NCBI GenBank assembly: GCA_033002965.1
Contig: JAURVB010002719.1
Span: 1 to 64,000, forward strand
DNA length: 64,000 nt
Source of the DNA: Piper betle
Taxonomy: Eukaryota; Streptophyta; Magnoliopsida; Piperales; Piperaceae
Direction: 5' to 3'
How positions within the stretch are numbered: position 1 is the stretch's first letter; each line of letters opens with the position of its first letter. Positions 35,768 to 47,389 of the stretch are shown here, piece by piece. Under the pieces are notes generated by a model. The model was not told where the DNA came from, searched no databases, and saw only the letters and a program-made list of their open reading frames with translations. A program made the translations under genes and the position numbers.

Positions 35768-36880
35768 ATGAGAATGAGAAGAGCCCTAGTGCTGGGCTTG
35801 ATTGTGTTTCTTAGCATAGTGAAGCTGTCACAAGGCCGAAAAGAGCCATATCTTCCAAGCCCAAGGTTAGCTCAAGCCTACATTGCATTGGAAGCATGGA
35901 AGCACTCCATCACCTCCGACCCCAACAACCTCACCTCCGACTGGTACGGATACGACGTCTGCAACTACACCGGCGTCTACTGCGCCACCGCCCTCGACGA
36001 CCCGCATCTCCGTGTCGTCGCCGGCATCGACCTTAACCATGGCAACATCGAGGGCACGCTCCCGTACGAGCTCGGCCTCCTCGCTGACCTCGCCCTCCTC
36101 CACCTCAATTCCAACCGCTTCCACGGCACCATCCCCACCACCTTCGACCGCCTCAAGCTCCTCTACGAGATCGACCTCAGCAACAACCGATTCTCCGGCC
36201 ACTTCCCCGCCGTCCTCCTCCACCTTCCCTCCCTTAAGTTCCTCGATCTCCGCTTCAACCGCTTTAGCGGCAACGTCCCCTCCGCCCTCTTCAAGCTCAA
36301 CCTCGACGCCGTCTTCGTTAACAACAACAACTTTCAGTTCTCCTTCCCGGACAGCCTCGGCAGCTCGCCGGCGTCGGTGCTCGTCCTGGCCAACATTCGC
36401 CTCAACGGCTGCCTGCCCAGAACCATTGCCCAGATGGCCGCCACTCTCAACGAGCTCATGCTCGCCAACAGCAGCCTCAATGGCTGCCTACCACCGGAGA
36501 TAGGCAAGCTCAAGAACCTCACCGTGTTCGATGTCAGCTCCAACAACCTCGTCGGCCCATTGCCGGAGGAGATAGGGGAGATGGAGCGGCTCGAGCAATT
36601 GAACGTCGCCCACAACCACCTTTCCGGCGCTATTCCGGAGAGCATTTGCGCGCTGCCCAATTTGAAGAACTTCACCTTCTCCGACAACTACTTTTGCACG
36701 GAGCCGGACCTGTGCTTGAAGCTCAAAGACAGAGACGACAGCAAGAACTGTATCCCTTACCGGCCTATGCAGCGGTCGGAGGAGGAGTGCGCCGCCTTCC
36801 TTGCCTACCCCGCCCATTGCGAGTCTTTCACTTGCACGGCCAGTCCTCCTCCTCCGCTGCCACCGCCACCACATTACTAA
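35768..36880 (+). CDS. LRX-like secreted leucine-rich-repeat protein, 370 aa, minimal extensin tail
   Basis: A single exon. Residues 1-23 form a signal peptide (LVLGLIVFLSIVKLSQG, then RKEP). Residues 34-76 are the LRX N-terminal block (RLAQAYIALEAWK, SDWYGYDVCNYTGVYC, DDP). About ten LRRs span about 84-310, opening with VVAGIDLNHGNIEGTLPYELG and including SLKFLDLRFNRFSGNVP and CLPPEIGKLKNLTVFDVSSN. A Cys-rich hinge follows (C310, C316, C328, C341, C351, C356, with CIPYRPMQRSEEEC). Typical LRX proteins then carry a long Ser-Pro(n) extensin domain; here the tail is only SPPPPLPPPPHY. LRX proteins act in the cell wall, binding RALF peptides and pectin, through the LRR part. Possible N-glycosylation sites are N54, N66, N234, N250 and N301. 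The 5' end of the gene is AT-rich and the rest is strongly G/C-ending. A second in-frame ATG is two codons downstream. Confidence 0.92.
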   Translation: MRMRRALVLGLIVFLSIVKLSQGRKEPYLPSPRLAQAYIALEAWKHSITSDPNNLTSDWYGYDVCNYTGVYCATALDDPHLRVVAGIDLNHGNIEGTLPYELGLLADLALLHLNSNRFHGTIPTTFDRLKLLYEIDLSNNRFSGHFPAVLLHLPSLKFLDLRFNRFSGNVPSALFKLNLDAVFVNNNNFQFSFPDSLGSSPASVLVLANIRLNGCLPRTIAQMAATLNELMLANSSLNGCLPPEIGKLKNLTVFDVSSNNLVGPLPEEIGEMERLEQLNVAHNHLSGAIPESICALPNLKNFTFSDNYFCTEPDLCLKLKDRDDSKNCIPYRPMQRSEEECAAFLAYPAHCESFTCTASPPPPLPPPPHY

Positions 36881-37020
36881 GAACGGCGACATACAGTTAA
36901 TTGGCTCCTCGATTGATTAATGTTTGTGTGTAAGTGCATGGTTATTATTAATGTGTCGCATGGATGCATTGATGTGGTTAATTGTGTTTAAGAGTTTGCG
37001 ACCTATATTTACTTTGGGTA

Positions 37021-37026
37021 AATAAA
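37021..37026 (+). terminator. Putative polyadenylation signal of the LRX-like gene
   Basis: AATAAA 141 nt after the stop codon. Confidence 0.5.
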
Positions 37027-37029
37027 GCT

Positions 37030-38325
37030 TACATGTTCCCTTTTTCGTTTAATTTCTTGGAGAAATGAAGGTTACCTACCTAAAATAGTAACAATTAACT
37101 ACTCTCATGCTACAGATGACCGTCTTTGTTAAAATTAAACTCTAATTTTATACGTACTGTCCTTGGATATGAGAAAATAAATTATAATATTTAATTTTCT
37201 TTTTGGAATTTTAATCAACTTAATAAAAATTTATAGGATGATACTATCAAGGCTTATTGATCAAGGATAGTTAATCAATTGAAGATAACTTCTCTATGAA
37301 GATCGGAAAAGTAATTATTGTATATGTAACTAATAATTAGTTATCTAACAAAAATCAAATTCCAATTAATTACCATTGCTTATATTTAACATGGTCATTA
37401 AGCTCAACCATATATCAAAATGAAACGTTGTACAACACTCTAAATGAATGTCTCTCAAATTAATTTTATTTCTAATACTTATTTGGATACAATTTTGTAT
37501 CTTAGTGGAGATAGTGTTTACTATCTTCAAATTAGTTGATTATTTTGAATAAATAAATAAACCATCAATTTAAAGTCATAGGATAGGACCACATTGAATG
37601 GTGGGTTAGGCTAGTTTCATATTTGATATCCAAATGAGATAAGATTCGAGGTGTTAGCCGGGGTGATCTATGAATTATCATTTAATTATTTTAATGAGAC
37701 CATCTATTTATACTAAATAGTAACCACGCACTTACACCCATATTCTACATATACATCAATTTCTCGCCCGAACCACCAACCTCTTAGCCACTCTGTACAT
37801 CGCAATTATTATAATATACCAATTTATTGTGTGTATCACAAATTTGGTTGATATAATTTTACTATTAGATTTCCCCAAGATAACTACGTAACATTAATCC
37901 TGTATCCTTTATCATGGAAGTAGTTGGAAAATCACATCGACCCATTTTACAATGGTGAGCAACAATTTGATTCTTTTCGTCAAGATGGAACATCCCTTTC
38001 TTGGAGGTCATTTCAGCGGCTCCTTTTCTAAGAATTATTGTAGGGTTATTCTCAAAAAGCATTTTGTTCATCAAGCACAATTATTAGTTTTTTAACATAA
38101 AATAGAAACCATGGCAGCACCTATAATATTTATATGTTCATGGCGCAAATGTAGGCTACAAAACAATTGGCCAAGCGATCCGCCTAAAGTATATTTTTGA
38201 AATATTTAGTTTTTCTCGATTTAGAATAAATAAACAAACTAAAAAACAAGCTATTAATTAGTTTATAAATTGAAATTCAATTCAATTAAAAAAATTAGTT
38301 AAAATAATAATTTTATTTATAATAA
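37030..38325. other. AT-rich intergenic, no gene seen
   Basis: Only short frames; no element recognised. Confidence 0.5.
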
Positions 38326-38327
38326 TA

Positions 38328-39530
38328 AACTAGTAGAAAAACGCCCATCAATGAACACTAAGGTGGTCGCTAAAGATTCAATTTCTGGTCACTAAAGGTA
38401 TTAACAATCGGATTTGCAACCGCAAAATTTAATAGTCATAGAAGATGGAGCCATTAATGAAATTAGCGACTAGAAAGTATTCTAGCCATAAATTTAGAAA
38501 CCGAATATATCCATCTCATGTTATTGCATATTTTGCAGCTATAAAGACGGATGTAAATACGATCGCAAATTGTTTACAAGCAGTATCCCAGTCATAAAAT
38601 GGGTGATAATTTGGTTTTATATCGGTTGCAACTATTTGTAACTGGTAATTTGGTCGCAAATCGGTCTCAAAGCAGTTGCAAGGCCATTGCAAGTCGGTTA
38701 CAAGTCTATTGCAGATAATAAAAAATAAGAAAAAATTTATTTGTGTTATTTTATAATTCCTTGTCAACCATTAAAAATTAACTAAAAATTATAATCATTA
38801 ACAATAAAATTTTAAAATGCCACATATATATATCCATACTGTGGCATCATAAATTGTTACGAATAAAAATTATTCATCAAATACATAAATACGTTAAATA
38901 TGATAAATACAAAATATAATACTATATCAACACGAAGGATAATGAAGTCGGTGGATCAGGTCAGCTTGGGGAAGAAGATGGGCTCGTCAAGGCCACAATG
39001 AGAGTCTTTAACCATACGAAACATCTAACGAAGCAGGAGCTCATCTCGTCTATCAACCTCCTACGCCGACCACTCTCATGTCCTGCTCTTTCGCATCAAG
39101 TGACTTGATGAGCCAGTAGTCCCTATCCTCAGCCTCCTCCCCAATCTGCCAATTTCTCTCCTTAGCCTCAAATCTGATCTTTTGCCACAATTTCATTATC
39201 TTTGTCTGTCGGTCCTACTCGCGGGTCTCTAACTCCTTAATGTAGTAGAGCAAACACTAATCAGGGTGAGGTGTCTGGGTGAGAAGACTAGAACTAGAGC
39301 CGACATCATGAGTTCGGGCAAAAGTAGAATCACTTGACTCTCACCGAGGAAGATGACAACCTACAATAAGAGGAGAACCCAATCCATAATATCTACCCTT
39401 ATTAGGTTCTCCCACTTCAAGGTGGTAGGCTGCAGTGGATCGACAACTAATGGCAGAGAAGGATTGGTACAGTAAGTGGACTCATTATGCTCTTGGTACC
39501 TAGCTTATAAGAGTATAATAAAAATTTTCT
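38328..39530 (-). mobile_element. CACTA (En/Spm-like) transposon remnant
   Basis: At 38328 AACTAGTAGAAAAACGCC resembles a CACTA terminal repeat (first base changed). It is followed by typical subterminal arrays of short words (GGTTGCAA, GTTGCAAGG, ATCGGTC, TGGTCGCAAATCGG) in both senses between 38400 and 38710. The minus strand at 39230-39060 reads YYIKELETRE, then DRQTKIMKLWQKIRFEAKER and NWQIGEEAEDRDYWL, a charged coiled-coil stretch of the sort found at the C terminus of plant CACTA-encoded proteins. The matching far end was not found. Confidence 0.5.
39060..39260 (-). pseudogene. Coiled-coil protein fragment, probably CACTA-encoded
   Basis: Rich in Lys, Glu and Arg with heptad-like spacing of Leu, Ile and Trp, and interrupted by two stops. 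No catalytic motif is present. Assignment to a CACTA element rests on the adjacent terminal sequence. Confidence 0.4.
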
Positions 39531-39539
39531 TAGCTTGTA

Positions 39540-40965
39540 GTTGAAAATCAATATTCAAAAGCAAATTACTAACGTATAGACTTTATCTAAAACTAATTCC
39601 ATAAAAAACTAACATCATTTATATGTAAAATAAATTAACGAATATGAAATCAAAGACTTTATCTAAAACTAAAATTTAGGCCTAGTTTGTCTATACTAGC
39701 ATTCAAAACTTGTCTAAACAAAGACACACATATTATTATTTGCTTCAAAGTAAACAAAACCCAAAATGTGAAAATTAATATCTCTTTTTCCTTACGCGTC
39801 TATATCCAATTCTTAATTATCACATAGATAGATAATTTCATTAATCTTGATTTTTTGAAAGATGTAAATCTTAAAAACAATTGTTTCATGTTTAATAACA
39901 TTCAACAATAAAAAGTAAAGAAACATAATCTTAAACCAAAGTATGCAACAAAATCCAGCAGAAACTCCCCTCTAACAAGAATAGGAAAATTTTTACATAG
40001 GCATGTATAAATTCACATATGCAATAAAATAGCCTAGAACAATTCATTTAACACATTTCATCATGCAGAGTCATCATATTCACGTTCTATAACATTTACA
40101 TTTCAATGACAATGCATTTTTCACTGTCATCAATTAGAAACTGTGTGGTCTTCATATAGGCCCTTCTTCTATAAAATAAAATATTAAGATAAACTCCTTT
40201 TACCTATGTTTCTTCTTCTCTCCGTGTAGGTGCACATGAACATGGTTTTGTGTACCTGAATTTAGTTAACTAGATATTTCCTAGACTTTGGGGCTTGGAG
40301 AATTTCTGCAAGAAATCTGTTAAAACTATGTGCCCCTTAGTATTCAATGTGCAAAACATATGAAATACACATAAGAATAAGCAAACAAAGAAAATAAATT
40401 TGTCATATCACAGGGTTTGTGCCTATTTCACAATTATCACAGGGACAACACCAATGAAGAACAACATCGATATCAAACCAAACACAAATATTAACAATGC
40501 ATTTACAAGTAACAACAGTAGTATGTGATTGATATTAATACTTACAGCCATGGCCTCCGACTTCTTGTTTGCATATGAACCATTCTCTTAGCCTTTACGA
40601 TGTGTATGGTCAAACAAAACTGAACAAGGTATGGATTAGGTTGTTCGTCAGCAAAGACATGGTCATGAGAAGATTGATGAGGGGCCTCAAAATGTGGACT
40701 GAACACATTATATACCAGCCTTTTAAAACCTAAATTATTCCCCATTACACTTGAACTTGAGTTTTCATACTCATAACTAATTCCAGATATTGAACTTTCA
40801 CCATGAGCCGCTCATATATAATAAGCAGACAGAAACAGCTATAATATAAATGTTGCTTGACATAATCCCATTCTAAACTAGATCGATTGGCACAAACGTT
40901 GCACAAACAAGAAATTTGTAAACTGTTGACAATTTCGTTATGGGAGAATGCAAAATTAAGGAACA
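39540..40965 (-). repeat. Degenerate repeat shared with 48960-49300 and 59440-59520
   Basis: 40200-40350 (GGCTTGGAGAATTTCTGC, then TGTGCCCCTTAGTATTC) matches 49090-49250 (CAGCTTAGAGAATTCCTCC, TGTGCCCCAAAGTATTTC) and more weakly 59470-59510. This places it with the minus-oriented LTR copies. No gene seen. Confidence 0.4.
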
Positions 40966-41115
40966 CCTCAACCCCCGGTCATAGAGTTTTGCCTGACTGA
41001 GTTCAGGGTTTTAAGGTCTATTAAACCTTCTTACCCTTGATTCCCACCTATAGAGTCACTTTTACGACTCGTGTCAGTTTTGACTTTGGACAGTCTGGAT
41101 CCAAGCTATTTGTGT

Positions 41116-41121
<6 letters not shown>

Positions 41122-41148
<27 letters not shown>
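41122..41148 (+). repeat. (AT)n microsatellite
   Basis: Thirteen or so AT units within the LTR; the equivalent place in copy C lacks them. Confidence 0.9.
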
Positions 41149-42310
41149 GCGCATACCCATAGGTGGCCCCGCTAGTCCACAAGTTGTTAGACTTTAAGAT
41201 CGTGCCACGTGGAAAGAACAAAGCCACCCACGTCACCCCTAGCTTTCACCCATCTATTTCCAGAGATTTTCTCACATTTTTGAAGTTTTCCACCCTAGCG
41301 CTGCCACCACTTTGCTCGCCGCTGGAGAGACTCCGGCCCTCCCTCAACCACTGGACATGCACCAATGTTGCCACACTAGCCGCTAGAGATAGCATTTTTA
41401 CAGTCAATTCCCATCACTGCCACCACCTTTTGGGCTATTTTTTGGTGCCGTCGAGCCTCCTATGGTGAGGCCAACTAGCCACATAGGTTCATCTCACTAA
41501 GATCTTCATTTTGAGACCACTTATGACCACCGTCGTGACCGTAATCGACGATGCACCGAGTGACGATTCCGCCCCCTTTGCGGGAGTTTTTGGCTGGCCG
41601 ACGACCAAACTCTGTCCATCGCCACTACCACCACCACCATGTTCCTCTTCACCTGGGCTATTGATCCCAATCGCCAGTGACCCCTATCTCATTGCCATTG
41701 ACATTTTCAGGTGACGGGCACCACCCACCCAGTCGGACCCTTTTGCCTGCGTTCACATCCATTTGCCCGTGTTCGCACCTGCCAGCCCAAGTCTTGTTCA
41801 CCTGTTAGCATCTGCCTAATTGCCCGCATTTGTGTCCACGCCCATCTGTCCAGACCAGCCCAGCTGACCCAGCCCACCAATTTATCTGACCCAGACTGAC
41901 TTAACTCAGTAGACCCAGTTCTGTTTAGTGAGTTAACCCAGCTTAGCTCATTTTCAACATATTTTCGGCTCTTTCTCAACTATTTTCGGTAATTTGAGAA
42001 CCCCTATATTAGTTTAGATACATATTCACATTATTTAGCATATTTTAATGTTATGAGTATTTTTTATTAATTAATTAATTAATTATTATTTATTTCTTTT
42101 TATTTATATGTTTATCATATATGTTGATTGCTTATGTGATTGTTTATTATTATTATTGATATATTTTGTTATTAATATTAATCTTATTCATGTTTAATAA
42201 ATTTTATTTATTTATATGTTTGTTTGCTGTATGTATGTTATTATGCATTTGTATTTAATTACATATTTTGTATTGCATAACTATAATATTATTATTATTC
42301 ATGGTTAATA

Positions 42311-42461
42311 TGAGATCCCTCAACTTAGTCCCACATTTAATACCTACTAGGAGAAGATCATGTTTATAAGTGAGAATAGACTATAGATCTTTAACTTGGT
42401 TTACCATATTTAAAGAAATGATTTAGGTCCATTACGTTGCACTTTGAGCCGGGTCGTTACA
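42311..42461 (+). repeat. Solo TRIM terminal repeat inserted in copy B
   Basis: Starts TGAGATCCC and ends GGGTCGTTACA (151 bp). It is homologous to the reverse complement of both repeats of the TRIM at 13564-14006. Copy A has an uninterrupted CATGATTATTAAAATTAA at 30183-30200, where copy B has CATGGTTAATA, this insert, then ATTAATTAAAATTAAG. This directly shows the pre-insertion site. Confidence 0.85.
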
Positions 42462-43705
42462 ATTAATTAAAATTAAGTAATTTTTATTTATTTATTTATT
42501 AATTTATAGAATGATTATGTCTTTATTTATTTAATTGTTCATATGTTGACTAATATGAGTATATATGATATTTACTTGTGTTTAGCCATGTTTTTATATA
42601 ATAAAATGATATTAGTATTATTATTTTCATGTATATATTATTTATCATTTATTCATGAGTTTATTTATTTACTTATTTATTATTTGTTTATTAGTTATTT
42701 CCTTTATTATGTCTCGATTTGCATTCTGGATGTTTAGTTGTAGGCTTATTTAGCATTGTCTTCTTCATTAAAATATATTGATGATGTGACCGCATATTAC
42801 AAACATGTAATATATAGAGATGTTAGTATTTTACTTAGTAATGAGTTTTCATATAGGTTTTGGAGTCCAAGCTTGCCATAAATGAGTCGACACGGTTAAA
42901 GCTTGGACCACATGCCCGTTATGACTCATCTCAGTTTTATCGCTATTTTCTATTACTGATTTGATTTTTAGATCACAAAACGTATTAAATGACTATTTTA
43001 TTGGGCCACACTTAACACGAGCTATTTAGACATATTTTACTTTCGTGATTAATAACCTTCAAGTAAGAGATCCCTCGAGTTTGATTTTGAAAACAAGATC
43101 CAATGCAAGTTACCTTTGGGTGTATTATATTAATTCTTTCCCAAGTCTATATATAATTTTATCGAGTTTTTAGTGAGACGAGAGATGATGATAATTGGTG
43201 AGTGGGTCGTTCCATTCTTGAGTGATTCTGACAACTCCACCTTTGAGTTCTTCAACCGAGAGAAGTGTCGAGGATTATGGGTACTGAAGGCACATGTCTG
43301 AGAGTATTTGGCCTCTGTGCTTAGGGCCAGGAGTTTTATGGAGGATGTTGAGGGCTCAAGGAAAAAGGAAAAGAAATTGATTTTCCCGCGCAAGGATTTT
43401 AAAGGTTGCCAGGGCATGAGATGAGTCAGAATGGGACACTGTCGAGCAAAAGCCAACGACTTCAAATTAGTGCCCTTATGATATGACAAAGCGTATGAAT
43501 GATTTCATTTAACAAGAACGTCAACTCTCTTGTGACAGTTTGACTATTAGTTATTTTTTGGCCAGTAGCCCTTATTACTAAAATTTTTCATATTATATAT
43601 GTAGGTCTTGTGATCCTTAGTCAGCTTTAGTGAGAGAATAAATAAACGTTACATACACTTGGGCTCAACGCAGCTATTTTTTCTCATACTTTTATTTATA
43701 TTTGT

Positions 43706-43861
43706 TGAGTTTTCATGCCTATTTAGCAATGCCCTCCATTTTCTTGATTCCGAGCAGGTTATTTTGATCTATATTATTGAGTTGAGTTTTTATGCATATT
43801 TAGCAATGTTCTCCATTTTCTTGATGCCAAGCAAGCTATTTTGATTTATATTATTGAGTTG
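43706..43861 (+). repeat. 78-bp tandem duplication at the end of LTR copy B
   Basis: Two copies starting GAGTTTT(C/T)ATGC and ending TATATTATTGAGTT. Copies A and C have a single unit. Confidence 0.9.
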
Positions 43862-44708
43862 AGTTGGATGGTGACCAGGAGTACGTAGAACTTTGGTGAC
43901 CACAATGAAGCACTTGCCTGCCTTTCACATGTCACCACATCATTCCTTTCTTGGGGCATGGTGTACATTGTGAGATGAAGTTATAAGATGACAGCAGTAG
44001 GGAGCTTGGAGTATGGAGCTACTCACATAGTTATGTGACATATAAACATGGAGCATCGAGTGCCTTAAATAGATCCATTAAGCATAGTCTGAGGTCTACC
44101 TTGGGGAACTTAGACCTTCAGATAGATCCTTGTGGATGGACAATGTGGCTATGCCAACAGCCCCCTTTAGCACTTGAAGCACATATGAGAATTTGGGCAG
44201 ATAACTTGAGATGAACCACTTCCAAGAGATAAAAGTGGATGAGGATGAGTAGCGAGGTGGATCTACAGTTCTATGGACACTTCACCGCCTCCCCCTCTTC
44301 TACTAGTATATGTTTGTCCCAATAGTATTGTTGGCCACTCTTCAACAAATAGAGGCATGGATACATTGAGGATGAGAGAGATTACCTTTAACTATGGATT
44401 TAGACGGTTGACTGGAATTCACTCGATTTGTCAAGGCCAGATCAGTTATTGCTTTTAAGAACTAGTTAGCGCTTATGGGAGAAATCACTCCAAATTTTAG
44501 GAAACCAGTGTAGGCTCATCACTGGTTCATTATCATATGTGTCACCACTGTAGTCTAAACCCCTCCAAATCAGGCACACATGGTTAAACAACCTGAGCGG
44601 AGTTGTTAGCAGTTACCTCTAGGGAGATAGACACATGGAGATAAACATGCCAGATATAGTAATGAGTTCATGACGTGCATGATCAAGATCAAACTTCAGC
44701 ACCTGGAT

Positions 44709-44929
44709 TGCACAACCGTCATCCGTGAAGTACAACTGTCGAGTGAGTTGCACAATTGCCTTTCGAGTTACACAACCACCATCTGAGTTGCACTACTGCC
44801 GTCCGTGATGCACAACCACCATCTGAGTTGCCCAATGACCGACCGTAATGCACTACCACTGATCGAATGGGCACTATCACTGTCTGTGATATACAACCAT
44901 CGTCCGTGATGCACTACCGCCGTCCGAGT
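44709..44929 (+). repeat. 20-bp minisatellite, 11 units
   Basis: Units such as TGCACAACCACCATCTGAGT and TGCACTACTGCCGTCCGTGA, with one 18-, one 21- and one 22-base variant. Two unit types, ending GAGT or GTGA, are interspersed. Because the unit is not a multiple of three it is unlikely to be a protein repeat. Confidence 0.85.
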
Positions 44930-47375
44930 ATAGAATTATTGTGAAAGCAAGGCCAAGTAGTTACATCACCCTATAGGAGGACAACTATTTGAGGATGTTC
45001 TTAACCTTACACAGAGATCTCAAATCACAACATTTGAAGCCGAATAGGTCATAGATTGAGGACATGGTATAGCTACAGTAGCCTCAATAGGATAGAAGAG
45101 AGTTAGGAGTGCTAAGGATGTTCCAAATTGATGGCACATGATCGACTTCACCAACCATCTTGCATACCATCGCCTTGACCTGACATCTGTAGGTCAAATG
45201 TGTATTGGAAGATAGCATCATCAAATAGTGTTAATGACAATCTTATAGGGATGCATATGGACAAAATCAGAGAGCATGATAGTATGAGCTCCAGATGGGA
45301 TAGCCACAGTGTTCAGATTGTTTAGTCAGGATGACAACATATAGATGGGCTATAGCCAGGGTATACAAATCAGATGATTAGTAAATAGTTAGACATGCAG
45401 TGTGACCCCAGACAAAGAGTGGCATTCGACTTATATTAAAGCCTCTGGCTAGTTGGGGGGTTCAATGAGGGAGTGTCCTTGAGGGAGAGATTGATTTCTT
45501 TGTGCATTGCCAATACAATTAGGTCCTTACCTTGTGACATAAGATTGAGTCTTGCTCCGAGTATAGGAGGTACCTTTGTGGTACTATTTAGGGTTTACAA
45601 TGTAAGTAGCCGATGGTAGACCAATCTGGAGGAGACAACTTCACCCCAACTTGGGAGCGACGGAGACAAGGATTTCAGTCAAACCAAACCATGTTGACCA
45701 GATAGAGGGACACCATTGTATGCTCATCCTTACTTATAGCTTTGCTTGAGAGTCTACCACAGTAGTAGTAGTTATGTGAGTCAAGATTAGTGTTACAAAT
45801 ATGTATGGAAAGGAAAGTCACACACTATTGAAGAGTGGATGAGACACGTGTCAAACCTCACTATGAATCCCTGTAAGCCTGAGGGGAGATAGTGGTTTTT
45901 GGGTCGTTTGAACCTAGCCTGTTTAGAAGTATGTTACTAGTATGGTATCAAAAAACACATGCCTACTATTAGTTGATTGAACTATAGCCACTTAGGAGCC
46001 ATCTCTTAGATTTGTCATTGATTGGCTACTCCATAGGCTGGCCACCTTGGCGGAGTCCAATCATGATGATCTCAAGACATGTCCATAGACCTACCCATAT
46101 TTTTTAGCCACCCAGTATCCTATACAGAGTTTTCATTACCCCATTCTGACTCAGACGGAGATCCACATATCACCATAGATAGATTTGTGTACATACCTAG
46201 TAAGATTCTCTCAGCTTAGTGTACTCTCCCAACACACCCAATGTTAGTACACGTAAGGATGAGACACTGCCTAGTTAGAGTCATAGAACAGCGTGACCAA
46301 TTTTTCATAAGAGATCCATTCTCTTTTCATGTGGCCATAGACACCAGACAGAGTCGAGCATTTTCATACTCACCCTTATATACTGGTCCTACCATCAATT
46401 TACTAGATGGTTGAGATGAGCAGACATTGACTAATGCACATACCACAAACTAGATGCAAACTCCACAGTTCTATGCAGAGTATGTTTTCATACTCCTTCA
46501 GACATTTTGTGCATGTATAGGTGTTCTTGCCAACATTCCATCAAAGAGAGCCCCCCTTTAGCAGTAGTTAGTAGTTATATAGATAGTTACAAGAGCCATA
46601 GTTCACAGTAGAGTCATAGCAACTGTCCTTGTTCCATTATGGAACAGAGTGAGACACTTGACTCGGGACTGAGTTAGCTAAGACCTGGTGAGTGGTCTAG
46701 TTCCTCTTACGGGACACCATGTGTTTGAACTACAGTAGTGATAGTGAAACATATAGCTCATTATCATATACCCTTATTTAGAAGTAGAGTCCACCATATG
46801 CTTGCAGGACTCATAGGACACCCTAGTATACTCTTAGGACCTAGAGCAGAGTGCCTTGAGGGAATTGATGAGGATCAGGGAGGCATGGGTAGATGTTAGC
46901 CGCATATCTCACATCGACATAGGTTTTCCTGAAGTAGCTTAGACTAGTACCCTACAGTACTTTAGAGTACCTACTTGACCACCAAGTAGGCCCTTAGGGG
47001 TGAACCTAGGTTTTCCCTTCGAGGACATTGCATTTCAATCCCCATAGTTGTAGTGACCCTAGGAGCTAGTCCATTGAGATAACTAGAGCATGTATGGTCA
47101 GTCCAGCTAGATGATTCCAGCATGGATGACTTATTTCACCAGATGATTTGATCATGTATAGTTTGTGCAGCCAGATTAGTAAGGAGTTAGCGAGCTTCAT
47201 CAGTGTTCAGAGTTCCAACTTTAAGTTGGTCCGTTTGGTCGTGCGTAGCTAGCTTTGAGGGAGAGCTACCATCCAGGTCATAGCTCAATAGCTTTAGTTT
47301 TGCCAGCCCAATAGCATCCTTAGTTGAGTCTTTCAATCAGAGTTGTTTTGAGAAATTCTGGGGACAAAATTTTTA

Positions 47376-47388
47376 TAAGGAGGAGAGG
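47376..47388 (+). other. Polypurine tract of the 41-48 kb retroelement
   Basis: TAAGGAGGAGAGG, immediately before the TGTAAAACC start of the 3' LTR. Confidence 0.7.
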
Positions 47389-47389
47389 T

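Larger units (their letters stand above)
40970..43868 (+). repeat. Long LTR, copy B (5' LTR of the 41-48 kb element)
   Basis: Begins inside the LTR (collinear with 47755) and includes CACCTATAGAGTCACTTTTA, an (AT)n run (41122-41148), ATCGTGCCACGTGG (41199), a GC-richer island (41270-41960), a TTTA-rich stretch (42060-42720), a solo TRIM repeat (42311-42461) and the core block (43010-43080). A 78-bp tandem duplication follows (43706-43783, 43784-43861). It lacks the final 100 bases or so present in copies A and C, so its junction with the interior is rearranged and no PBS remains. Confidence 0.7.
43869..47389 (+). mobile_element. Non-coding interior of a LARD-like LTR retroelement
   Basis: 3.5 kb between LTR copy B and LTR copy C, with no frame over about 60 codons and no recognisable gag or pol motif. 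It ends GGGACAAAATTTTTATAAGG, AGGAGAGG and then the LTR, the polypurine-tract context of plant gypsy elements. A 20-bp minisatellite lies at 44709-44929. It is either a large retrotransposon derivative that never coded or a thoroughly decayed one. Confidence 0.6.

Noticed and set aside
35867..36900. Long alternative frames over the LRX-like gene (up to 206 codons, both strands)
   Set aside because: Shadows of a GC-rich coding region; only the 370-codon frame has a signal peptide, LRRs and Cys hinge.
44709..44929. CRISPR-like array
   Set aside because: Contiguous degenerate 20-bp units without spacers, in a plant genome.
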